This document shows positions 52,622 to 59,868 of a stretch of DNA of 64,000 bases, piece by piece. Location: positions 1 through 64,000 of the forward strand of contig NZ_KB907790.1 in NCBI RefSeq assembly GCF_000382205.1, written 5' to 3'. Under the pieces are notes generated by a model. The model saw only the letters and a program-made list of their open reading frames with translations. It ran no database searches and was not told the origin of the DNA. The translations under genes and the position numbers were made by a program. The DNA is from Dyadobacter beijingensis DSM 21582. GTDB lineage: Bacteria > Bacteroidota > Bacteroidia > Cytophagales > Spirosomataceae. The first letter of the stretch is position 1; each line of letters opens with the position of its first letter.

Positions 52622-53143
52622 ATGGCAGGTATTTACGTCGATCATCAAATGAATCTGGGGATTTCGGGATATAGGTGGTTTTTTGACATGGCTCTGGGCC
52701 TATCGGCTCATGCGCCTGGGTTTGTACGTGCGCTGCCTTCCGTCTTGTTGAAAAGAATGGCGAGATTTTATTCGAAGGCCGCGATTAGCCTGGTCGAAGA
52801 ACAGGAGGAAATTCTTGATTTGGGATATGAGGATGCTTTAAAAGAAAGAAAGCGATACACACAGGGATTGCAGCTGCTTGGTTCAATCAAACCCAATTTG
52901 GAAAGTGTAAAGCCAGCTGAAAGGGAACTGTTTGTAGCGGTTCTCGAAGTGGTAAAAAGATTCCGCGAAAATATCTTTTTAGTAAACCTCCGGCTCAATC
53001 ATGAAATTGGGCCGGAGGATATGGTCACCGATCTGCTTGAAGATTATTACGACGGCCTCTTGGTGGAGCAACGGAAGAATGAAGTGCACATTCCCTGGGA
53101 TGAAGTTAAAGCCAGGTTGGACGCCAAACACAAGCTGAGTTGA
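52622..53143 (+). CDS. long antitoxin-like protein of a RelE module
   Basis: A 173-residue protein. The C-terminal tail (NEVHIPWDEVKARLDAKHKL) resembles the toxin-binding end of RelB-type antitoxins. The N-terminal 110 residues are unfamiliar and rather helical (FFDMALGLSAHAPG, LKERKRYTQGLQLLGSIKP), not a normal ribbon-helix-helix. The stop overlaps the RelE start by four bases (TTGA), so the two are translationally coupled. ATG at 52622. It may be a fused or decorated antitoxin; it lies just outside the left end of an integrated island. Confidence 0.6.
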   Translation: MAGIYVDHQMNLGISGYRWFFDMALGLSAHAPGFVRALPSVLLKRMARFYSKAAISLVEEQEEILDLGYEDALKERKRYTQGLQLLGSIKPNLESVKPAERELFVAVLEVVKRFRENIFLVNLRLNHEIGPEDMVTDLLEDYYDGLLVEQRKNEVHIPWDEVKARLDAKHKLS

Positions 53144-53397
53144 GTTACCAGGTTGTATTGAGCCGCAGTGCAGATAAATTTCTCAGCGGCCTAACCGGCA
53201 AAGACTATTGCCTCGTCTCTGCCGCTGTTTCTTCTCTTCAAGACGATCCCTATCAGCCGGGATGCAGAAAACTTAAAGGTCGTCAACGTACATTTCGCAT
53301 AAGAGCGGGAAATTATCGGATCATCTACGAAATAGACGATTGCAAACTTCTGGTAGAAATTGAGGAGATCGGAAATCGGAGAGACATTTATGATTAA
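53140..53397 (+). CDS. RelE/ParE family toxin
   Basis: An 85-residue toxin: YQVVLSRSADKFLSGL, then RTFRIRAGNYRIIYEIDD, a strand pattern typical of RelE/HigB ribosome-dependent mRNA endonucleases, with catalytic-type Arg and Lys residues. The start is TTG 53140 inside the upstream stop. A hairpin terminator at 53403-53436 follows. The target is not certain; ParE gyrase poisoning is an alternative. Confidence 0.85.
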   Translation: MSYQVVLSRSADKFLSGLTGKDYCLVSAAVSSLQDDPYQPGCRKLKGRQRTFRIRAGNYRIIYEIDDCKLLVEIEEIGNRRDIYD

Positions 53398-53402
53398 AAG
53401 CA

Positions 53403-53436
53403 AAAACGCCGTTCCTGATAACAGAAACAGCGTTTT
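53403..53436 (+). terminator. terminator of the RelE module
   Basis: AAAACGCCGTT and AAACAGCGTTTT form a stem with one mismatch (9 of 10 core pairs) and a loop of about 11 bases, six bases after the toxin stop. Its T-run runs into the attL repeat. Confidence 0.6.
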
Positions 53437-53457
53437 GTGCCGAAGGCGGGACTCGAA
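53436..53457. repeat. left attachment site copy (tRNA-Leu 3' fragment)
   Basis: Identical over 22 bases with 57572-57593, the acceptor/T-arm end of tRNA-Leu(CAG). It is not followed by the rest of a tRNA, so it is the leftover half created by integration. Confidence 0.9.
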
Positions 53458-53591
53458 TAGTACAATTTTCGTTACTCTTGCTATTTGACAAAATGGTCAG
53501 AAATGTATCAATAAGTTGATAAAAGGCGCTTTTTTAAAATTTGGTCGATTAAGGTAGTATTGGATAAATTCAAATTAATTAAGCAATTTCT

Positions 53592-53613
53592 CCCCCGTTT
53601 TCTCTCCCGTTAA
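53592..53613. repeat. left internal repeat, candidate integrase arm site
   Basis: CCCCCGTTTTCTCTCCCGTT + AA. A near copy (57499-57521: CCCCGTTTTCTC CCCCACGTTAA) lies inside the right end in the same orientation. The two flank the cargo and may be arm-type binding sites. Confidence 0.5.
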
Positions 53614-53625
53614 TCTTGAATATTG

Positions 53626-53633
53626 TAGCTTTG
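53626..53633 (+). promoter_or_regulatory. -7 element of the integrase gene
   Basis: TAGCTTTG, a perfect TAnnTTTG, 25 bases before the integrase ATG. No clean -33 box; TTTT lies 24 bases upstream. Confidence 0.4.
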
Positions 53634-53658
53634 AACCATCGTTCATCAGTTACAATTT

Positions 53659-54909
53659 ATGGCCCGAAAATCTATCAGCCATGCCACTTTTTGGCTGCGT
53701 GACGCCAAAGCAACCAAGGCGACGCCTATTCACTGCCTTGTTGCGTTTGACGGTGATCGCGTCAAAGTTTCTACTCCTTTCAAGTGCTTACGCTCGCATT
53801 GGAATCAGGACAAGTATCGCGTAAGAAACGTCGCCGATGCGCTGGATAAAGACCAAATCAATACTTACCTCTCGAACTTGAAAAAAGCAGTGATCGGAAT
53901 ACTTGCCGATTTGTGGTCAGAGTGTATGGCACTCACTCGGGATTCAGTATGTAGCCGGGTAGATGCTTACATTAATCCGGTGCCAGAGATGAGCAAGCCG
54001 AAAGACTTACTAGCTTTTGTGAGATGGTATATTGATACTTGTCCTACACGACTCATAAGAGGTTCGAAGGCGAGAGCGGGTCGTTTTATATCGCACGATA
54101 CCATTCGACGCTACAAGACGACATTGAACGGATTAGAAGCGTTTGCCAAGGTCTATCCGAGAAATCTAGATTTCGACAATATAGACGCCGGTTTCTACAA
54201 GTCCTTTACAGCTTGGCTAACGGCGCGTGACTACGCTACGAACAACGTAAGCAAATACGTGGAAAATGTTAAAGGTTTTATGAGTGCCGCCGTGGACGAA
54301 GGTTTCACTTCAAACATGGCCTTTCGAAAATTTGCAAACCTGAGAGAGGAAGCCGAAAACGTCTACCTGACTGAGACGGAGTTAGCCAAGATTTACGAGT
54401 TGGATTTGAGCAATTGCACAAGTGGACTTAATACCGTACGCGACCTATTCATTTTCGCAGCCTGGACAGGACTAAGATTCTCCGATTTTTCAACGCTGCA
54501 GCCCGAACACTTGAAAAAGGACGAAAATAATAACATGTACCTGGAATTACGCCAGCGTAAAATGGGTGGCCGCGTTCAAATTCCCGTCATTCACGAGGTA
54601 GTTACAACTCTATTGGCAAAGTATGATAATTGCCTGCCCTCCGGATTGTCAAACCAGCGTACAAACGACTATCTGAAGGAAATTTGTCAAAGGGTAGGCA
54701 TTACCGATCGCATACTGAAACACGTTACAAAAGGTGGGAAATCCGTCGTTAAAACGTCCAAAGGTTATAGCACCGGTATTTCCGCTGGGGTTGAAAAATG
54801 GGAGCTTGTAACGAGCCATACGGCCCGTCGATCATTTGCTACGAACATGTTTAAGCGTGGTATGCCGACGCTACTGATTATGAAGCTGACCGGACATAAG
54901 AAGGAATAA
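53659..54909 (+). CDS. tyrosine recombinase (integrase), truncated before the catalytic Tyr
   Basis: A 416-residue Bacteroidota phage/ICE-type integrase: N-terminal arm domain, core-binding domain, catalytic domain with Arg273 (AAWTGLRFSDF), Lys in the beta hairpin, H387xxR390 (SHTARRSFATN) and H413 (KLTGHKKE). A normal protein continues about six to ten residues to an xFLxYI-type Tyr nucleophile. Here TAA follows KKE directly, so the nucleophile is absent. No nearby frame restores a convincing Tyr segment: the +1 frame reads NNLYIR, which is too short. The neighbouring S gene ends only 23 bases away on the other strand, so a deletion may have fused the two tails. Confidence 0.85.
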   Translation: MARKSISHATFWLRDAKATKATPIHCLVAFDGDRVKVSTPFKCLRSHWNQDKYRVRNVADALDKDQINTYLSNLKKAVIGILADLWSECMALTRDSVCSRVDAYINPVPEMSKPKDLLAFVRWYIDTCPTRLIRGSKARAGRFISHDTIRRYKTTLNGLEAFAKVYPRNLDFDNIDAGFYKSFTAWLTARDYATNNVSKYVENVKGFMSAAVDEGFTSNMAFRKFANLREEAENVYLTETELAKIYELDLSNCTSGLNTVRDLFIFAAWTGLRFSDFSTLQPEHLKKDENNNMYLELRQRKMGGRVQIPVIHEVVTTLLAKYDNCLPSGLSNQRTNDYLKEICQRVGITDRILKHVTKGGKSVVKTSKGYSTGISAGVEKWELVTSHTARRSFATNMFKRGMPTLLIMKLTGHKKE

Positions 54910-54932
54910 TCTATATATTCGCCTATGGGCAG

Positions 54933-55850
54933 TTAGGCGCTGTCACCAAGGTGAATGTGATGCCTAAATGCAGAACGTTCGATATTAGTTATAAATTGGT
55001 TCCTAGCATTCTCTAAGCTTTCATAATAAGTCCTAAACGGTTCCGAGAACGATATCGCAGTCTCTGTGTCGACAGCTACAGGAATTATAATTTCTAACAT
55101 TCGTTTACCAACATCTTCCCTATTAGTCTGCATAAAAACAATCCTATCCCACTGTTTACGGACAGCTGACAGAGATAGAGCCCACATTAAGTAAAATTGA
55201 TTAAACGGCGCATTTGTGGTTGCGCGGACCACTATAACTTCTTTTGTTAGCACAACGTTTTGTTGGCCCGGCATAAGAACGCAAAATTCGCCGATATTTT
55301 TTGATGCTCGTTCTGGAGAAATTAAATCATACGCCCGTAGACCCGATTCATTTCCTCTCCAAAATTGATGTGCAAGGGATATTGGAATCATATTAGTCGG
55401 ATTGATGTTAACGGAGCCAGCCCTCAAATCCGATACCTTAATATAAGGAATTTCGCCTAAACGTTGGTCGGAGCTAGGACTGCCATGCCCGTTTGTAACC
55501 TCAATAAAGCCTAGATCAACTAATTCTCCCAATGATTTTGGGGTGAGATATTGATGCTCCTGAATCAAGTTTTCAATTTCAGCATTGATAGACCTGTCGT
55601 GATACTTAGGAACAAATATATCCTTTTCTATAGCATCTAACTCCGGGTAAAAACCCATATCCGGCCGCTGGTAGTCACCCGCTCTTATTTGCTCACAAGC
55701 TTCCGCGAGACTATCGTTTATAGTATCGTTAGATCTGACACCTGTCGCAGGGTCAACTATATATTGCTCGTGACCATCTTTGTTAATACCGCATGTTGCC
55801 GAATTAACTATCAGTATTTTTCCGTTCTGGTACCAACTTGGCTTATACAT
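54933..55850 (-). CDS. specificity (target-recognition) part of a type IIG-like restriction-modification enzyme
   Basis: A 305-residue ORF. Residues 1-55 (ILIVNSATCGINKDGHEQYI, then NDTINDSLAEACEQ) match the C-terminal element of an N6-adenine methylase (IFxAxxExxGxDxxG... type), which the upstream ORF lacks. Then follows one target-recognition domain (GEIPYIKVSDLRAG, GQQNVVLTKEVIVVRAT, MQTNREDVGKRMLEIIIPV) with helical flanks, half the size of a two-domain HsdS. The methylase stop overlaps the GTG at 55853; ATG follows at 55850. A -1 frameshift on the A8 tract (55866-55859) joins this frame to the methylase frame. Confidence 0.82.
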   Translation of the reverse strand: MYKPSWYQNGKILIVNSATCGINKDGHEQYIVDPATGVRSNDTINDSLAEACEQIRAGDYQRPDMGFYPELDAIEKDIFVPKYHDRSINAEIENLIQEHQYLTPKSLGELVDLGFIEVTNGHGSPSSDQRLGEIPYIKVSDLRAGSVNINPTNMIPISLAHQFWRGNESGLRAYDLISPERASKNIGEFCVLMPGQQNVVLTKEVIVVRATTNAPFNQFYLMWALSLSAVRKQWDRIVFMQTNREDVGKRMLEIIIPVAVDTETAISFSEPFRTYYESLENARNQFITNIERSAFRHHIHLGDSA

Positions 55851-55852
55851 CA

Positions 55853-57442
55853 CTATGATTTTTTTTCAAGGATATAAAAATTCGTTTTTGCTCTGCAGAA
55901 GCCTTGAAATGCTTCCATGGGAATATTAAGTATCGCTCTAAACGTAAATCTTTCTTTAAGCCATTGACGCAGCCAAGCGTAAGAGGGTGAAAACATGTAG
56001 GTTTCAGGCAGTATAATGCCTAAGCGACCGCCCAGCACCAATAGTTCATGGCACCTTTCGAGAAAGAGAATCCCAAGTTCACGTTCTTCGTATTTTGTTG
56101 GATGAAATGAAAAGCCACCATCTGAACCCTTCAAACTTTTTTTTGCAATTTCAATCCGAGCGGCTTTTGCGTCAACGGCACTCATCTTTAAATTTTGACC
56201 GAAAGGCGGGTTGGTAACAATACAAGTAAATGTATTAGGAGCCAGAGAGGCCTGAAGCTCATGGAAAGTGGTATTCCAAAGGTGTTTTCTCAGCGAATCT
56301 CCTAAATATGTATGGGTAGAACCATCGCCGATAGTGAGCATCATCGCCTTAGTTAACTTAACATTTATGCGGTCCTTGTCCACCCCGTAAAGATGTCGTT
56401 GTGCCCAACCTTTCGCATCTCCGTCGTCCATTGAGGGAAAAGATTCCCTTAGCTGCCGGTAGCATTCCAATAAAAAGCCCCCTGTGCCACAGGCAGGATC
56501 TATCACTTTATCGCTGGGATGTATTTCCATCAGCTTAACTACACTACGAATGACAGGATAAGGTGTATAGTATTGACCTTCTGCTGATTTAAGACTGGCA
56601 GTTCGAAATACTTGGAAAGCCTCAGACACGGCATTGAGGGAAGCATCCCGTAATCTAAACTTTGACAACTCATAAACGGCTAGACTTATAGTATGATCGT
56701 CAAGATTTATATCGTTATCCGAGTCATTTAAGAAAATGTCACCATGAGCAATCTTCATTCCTTGAAACAGTTGCCTTACCTTTTGTGAAGTTTCCGATTC
56801 AGTATCCCACACTTGAAATTCGATAGCGGCGTCGGGGTTGAACTTGGATATTTTATCGCCTTCAAGTTTTGCGAGAATTACATTGCAAAGATTATTTAAT
56901 TGATCATCTCTTCTCGTGCTCCGGCTATCCTGAGACACAACCACGTTCAAGAGTCTTGTAAAGCACTTTTTTAAATCGCTCGTGGTGGGTGAGATCAGGT
57001 CGTTCCATTTCAGCTTATTTGTACCTGACTTGATAAGTGAATCGCCTGGTCTGGGTATCGTCCCGTTTCTCTCAACGTAGTAGCCGCCCTGAGACGTCCT
57101 ATATACCAGACAGCAACTAGTGCCATTACTCCAAATGCCAAGCAATGTATGAGGTTCTAAGCTCATATAAATTTTGAGCTGGTTAATTCCTTCTTCTACG
57201 TTTGGAGCTTTGGTTTCAACTATTATTTGGATGTTTTCGTAGTTTCCTAGGTTCGAAGGGTTATCAAAAATAGCAATGTCGACCGGAAATCCTTGAAAGC
57301 TCATTGCCGCTTCTCGTTTTGAAGCTTCGCTTGGTGATCTTGGGACCTTCCATTCAGGTAAATATTGTATTTGATTCTTATCCCAGCCAAGCCTTTCAAA
57401 CTCTCGTAGTAATGGAAGTCGTACTTCTATATGCTCACTCAT
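55853..57442 (-). CDS. nuclease-methylase part of the split type IIG-like restriction-modification enzyme
   Basis: A 529-residue protein. Residues 50-95 form a PD-(D/E)xK-type nuclease like the HsdR N-terminal domain: Asp55 in FPVDIAIFDNP and Glu76-x-Lys78 in IIVETKAPN. A linker follows, then an N6-adenine methylase: SAM motif KVIDPACGTGGFL (315-324 region) and catalytic NPPF in VTNPPFGQN (411-414). It ends at AKTNFYILEKKS with TAG. The last codons GAA AAA AAA TCA TAG contain the heptamer A AAA AAA. A -1 slip reads on into ATC ATA GTG ATG and the next ORF. Start ATG 57442 (MSEHIEVRLP). Confidence 0.88.
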   Translation of the reverse strand: MSEHIEVRLPLLREFERLGWDKNQIQYLPEWKVPRSPSEASKREAAMSFQGFPVDIAIFDNPSNLGNYENIQIIVETKAPNVEEGINQLKIYMSLEPHTLLGIWSNGTSCCLVYRTSQGGYYVERNGTIPRPGDSLIKSGTNKLKWNDLISPTTSDLKKCFTRLLNVVVSQDSRSTRRDDQLNNLCNVILAKLEGDKISKFNPDAAIEFQVWDTESETSQKVRQLFQGMKIAHGDIFLNDSDNDINLDDHTISLAVYELSKFRLRDASLNAVSEAFQVFRTASLKSAEGQYYTPYPVIRSVVKLMEIHPSDKVIDPACGTGGFLLECYRQLRESFPSMDDGDAKGWAQRHLYGVDKDRINVKLTKAMMLTIGDGSTHTYLGDSLRKHLWNTTFHELQASLAPNTFTCIVTNPPFGQNLKMSAVDAKAARIEIAKKSLKGSDGGFSFHPTKYEERELGILFLERCHELLVLGGRLGIILPETYMFSPSYAWLRQWLKERFTFRAILNIPMEAFQGFCRAKTNFYILEKKS

Positions 57443-57498
57443 CCGTAAATAATATCTAGGTAACAAAGTTGACTTTAGCTGCTTTTAGAGAATTCCTT

Positions 57499-57521
57499 CC
57501 CCGTTTTCTCCCCCACGTTAA
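57499..57521. repeat. right internal repeat, candidate integrase arm site
   Basis: CCCCGTTTTCTC then CCCCACGTTAA, the near copy of 53592-53613 in the same orientation, 50 bases inside the right boundary. Confidence 0.5.
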
Positions 57522-57571
57522 AACAAAAAAGCCCCAACTTGCTGTATGTCAGCTCATTGAGGCATTGATGC

Positions 57572-57593
57572 TGTGCCGAAGGCGGGACTCGAA
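57572..57593. repeat. right attachment site copy within tRNA-Leu
   Basis: Same 22-bp sequence as 53436-53457; here it is the 3' end of the intact tRNA gene. Confidence 0.9.
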
Positions 57594-57657
57594 CCCGCAC
57601 AGGATTGCTCCCTCACGCCCCTGAAACGTGCGTGTCTACCAGTTTCACCACTTCGGC
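57574..57657 (-). tRNA. tRNA-Leu (anticodon CAG)
   Basis: The minus-strand sequence begins GCCGAAGTGGTGAAACTGGT and ends GTTCGAGTCCCGCCTTCGGCA, with a 7-bp acceptor stem GCCGAAG/CTTCGGC, a T-arm GCGGG-TTCGAGT-CCCGC and an anticodon loop TTCAGGG (anticodon CAG). The long variable arm fits a class II leucine tRNA of 84 bases. CCA is not encoded. The 3' end is the integration target of the adjacent island. Confidence 0.96.
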
Positions 57658-57743
57658 TTGAAATTCGGTGCGCAAAGATAGCAATCTTGTTTTGGACTTT
57701 ACAAGCGTTCCTTGGTTTGAAAGGCGAAAAAATCTGAAAAATT

Positions 57744-59144
57744 TTAAATTTTTACCCCTTCATACAGCGCCGGAATGTGGATTTTGGGGTATCCGGCCTT
57801 TTCCAGCTTCAATTTGAAGGCGATTTGCGTCTCATATTCGCCATGGACGAGGAACACTTCCTTCACCCGCCCGGGCGTTTGGCAGGACAGAAATTCCAGC
57901 ATTTCATTGTAATCACCGTGGCCGGAGAAAGAATCCATCGTCTCGACGCGGCATTTCACCTCGAAGCGCTCGCCGAAAATGTTCACCTGCTTGTCGCCGC
58001 GCTTCAATGCGCCCGCGAGGGTATTGGCGGACGCGTAACCCACGAGCAGGATCGTCGAGTTTGGGTCGCCGATGTTGTTTTTGATATGATGTTTGATACG
58101 ACCGGCTTCGGCCATTCCCGAGGCCGATATAATAATGCAGGGCTCGTGCCGGTCGTTGAGGGCGATCGATTCCTGTACGTCCGAAATGTAATTGAGATAA
58201 GGAAACGCGAACGCGTCGCCGTCTTTTTCGATGTAATCGAGGATTTCGGGGTTGAAACATTCGTCGTGCTCCTTCATGATGGCCGTGGCGCGGATCGCGA
58301 GCGGGCTGTCGATGTACACCGGTATCTGCGGGAGCTGGCCGGAGCTCGAAAGCTGGTCGAGGGCATAGATGAGCTCCTGCGTGCGGTCGATCGCGAAGGC
58401 GGGGATAATGAGCTTGCCGCGGCGGTGAATGCACGTTTCCTGCACAATGCGCAGCAAATGGGCATGCATATCGATCTCCTTTTCATGCAGCCGATCGCCG
58501 TAGGTTGACTCGCAGATGATATAATCGGCCTGCGGAAATTCCTCAGGCTTGCGGAGAATGCGGTCTTCCGGGCGGCCTATATCGCCGGTGAAGGTAACCT
58601 GCTTGAATGTACCGCCGTCCGGAATACTCAAATGCACGGCAGCGCTGCCCAGCAAATGCGCGGCGTCGGTCAGGATCACGGAAATTTCGTTTTCTTCCCC
58701 CAAAAAGAATGTCTGCCCGTAACGCACCGTTTTGAAAAGAGTCAGGGCGTGCGCGGCGTCTTCGGCATTATACAGTTCTTCCAGGAGCGGGCGGCCTTGC
58801 TTTTTGCGGCGATGATTAATGCGTTCGAGGTCTTTTTCCTGGATATGGGCGCTGTCGAGCAGCATCACGCGGCAAAGGTCTGCCGTGGCGGCTGTGCAGT
58901 AGATCGGTCCTTTGAACCCCTTGCGCACGAGGCGCGGGAGCAGGCCCGAGTGGTCGATGTGCGCGTGCGAGAGGATCACATAGTCGACGTCGGCGGGTTT
59001 GAAACCGAATTCCTGGTTGAACTCGTCGGTTTGAATACCCTGAAAAAGCCCGCAATCGAGTAATATTTTCGTTCCTTTTTCGGTGGTAATGAGGTGCTTG
59101 CTTCCGGTAACGGTGCGTGCGGCGCCAAAAAATTGGATAAGCAT
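57744..59144 (-). CDS. MBL-fold beta-CASP metallohydrolase
   Basis: A 466-residue protein of the CPSF/RNase-like metallo-beta-lactamase group. The metal motif HAHIDHSGLLPRLV, then GDIGRPEDRI (Asp ligand) and the late His in SFSGHGDYNEML are present; the beta-CASP and RMMBL parts (YIDSPLAIRATAIM, GYASANTLAGALK) follow. It probably cleaves RNA, but DNA has also been shown in the group. ATG at 59144. The spacer to the tRNA is AT-rich with nothing else visible. Confidence 0.9.
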   Translation of the reverse strand: MLIQFFGAARTVTGSKHLITTEKGTKILLDCGLFQGIQTDEFNQEFGFKPADVDYVILSHAHIDHSGLLPRLVRKGFKGPIYCTAATADLCRVMLLDSAHIQEKDLERINHRRKKQGRPLLEELYNAEDAAHALTLFKTVRYGQTFFLGEENEISVILTDAAHLLGSAAVHLSIPDGGTFKQVTFTGDIGRPEDRILRKPEEFPQADYIICESTYGDRLHEKEIDMHAHLLRIVQETCIHRRGKLIIPAFAIDRTQELIYALDQLSSSGQLPQIPVYIDSPLAIRATAIMKEHDECFNPEILDYIEKDGDAFAFPYLNYISDVQESIALNDRHEPCIIISASGMAEAGRIKHHIKNNIGDPNSTILLVGYASANTLAGALKRGDKQVNIFGERFEVKCRVETMDSFSGHGDYNEMLEFLSCQTPGRVKEVFLVHGEYETQIAFKLKLEKAGYPKIHIPALYEGVKI

Positions 59145-59183
59145 AAAGGTCTGGAATTTAGAACGTTGGTAATAAAGAGGGAG

Positions 59184-59711
59184 TTAGGCCAGGACGTAAA
59201 TCGCGTCGAGGTTGCGCCCGATGCCGTCGTAGTCCAGCCCATAGCCGACCACGAATTGGTTGGCGATCTCGAAGCCTACGTAGCGCATAGCCACCGGTGT
59301 TTTCAATGCTTCCGGTTTGTGCAGTAAAGTAGCAATTTCAACGGATTTGGGCGACATTCCCTTCACTTTTGCGACAAGCTGCGACATCGTCAGCCCCGTA
59401 TCCACAATGTCCTCGATAATGATCACATCGCGCCCCGCAATGCTCGCGTCCATGCCGATAATCTCTCTTACGGAGCCCGTGGAGGCGGTTTGGGCATACG
59501 ACGAAAGCCTGATGAAGTTGATCTCGCAAGCCAGCGAAATGTTTTTGACCAGCTCGCTTGCGAATAGGAATGCCCCGTTCAGCACGATGATGAATACCGG
59601 GCAGGACTCCGCATAATCGGAATTAATGCCGGCAGCTAACTCTGCAATGCGTTTTTCGATCGTTTCCCGCGAAATGAAAGGGACAAATGTTTTATCCAGA
59701 ATGTTAATCAT
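59184..59711 (-). CDS. hpt: hypoxanthine phosphoribosyltransferase
   Basis: Purine salvage enzyme converting hypoxanthine (and guanine) with PRPP to IMP/GMP. The PRPP motif VIIIEDIVDTGLTM, the flexible-loop region RLSSYAQTASTG and FVVGYGLDYDGIGRN are diagnostic. 175 aa from ATG 59711 (MINILDKTFV); the frame to 59828 adds a meaningless N-terminal extension. It is 39 bases upstream of the beta-CASP gene, so the two may form an operon. Confidence 0.94.
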   Translation of the reverse strand: MINILDKTFVPFISRETIEKRIAELAAGINSDYAESCPVFIIVLNGAFLFASELVKNISLACEINFIRLSSYAQTASTGSVREIIGMDASIAGRDVIIIEDIVDTGLTMSQLVAKVKGMSPKSVEIATLLHKPEALKTPVAMRYVGFEIANQFVVGYGLDYDGIGRNLDAIYVLA

Positions 59712-59868
59712 AATTTTGAAGTGCGGATCAAGTTCCGGAAGACAATTAAGCGGCCTTTCGGAGACAGCAAATACTCTGAGGATCAATATTAACTCTTTTT
59801 TTAAAAACCGGGCCGCTGACAAACGCAAAATATAAATCGCACGTTAATAGGAGAGATTTACCCCTGCT

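Larger units (their letters stand above)
53436..57593. mobile_element. integrated genomic island at tRNA-Leu(CAG)
   Basis: A 4.16-kb segment bounded by 22-bp direct repeats (TGTGCCGAAGGCGGGACTCG + AA) at 53436-53457 and 57572-57593. The right copy is the 3' end of an intact tRNA-Leu gene; the left is only a fragment. Cargo: a tyrosine integrase (truncated) and a split restriction-modification enzyme. Second, imperfect repeats with CGTTTTCTC lie inside both ends. Base composition looks lower in GC than the neighbours, supporting acquisition. The integrase defect suggests that the island is now fixed. Confidence 0.88.

Noticed and set aside
53436..53457. Possible second tRNA gene
   Set aside because: Only the 22-base 3' part of tRNA-Leu is present; there is no anticodon arm, so it is an attachment-site copy.
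54933..57442. Complete type I restriction system
   Set aside because: No HsdR translocase gene, and the specificity ORF has only one recognition domain and starts with methylase sequence; a single-chain type IIG-like enzyme fits better.
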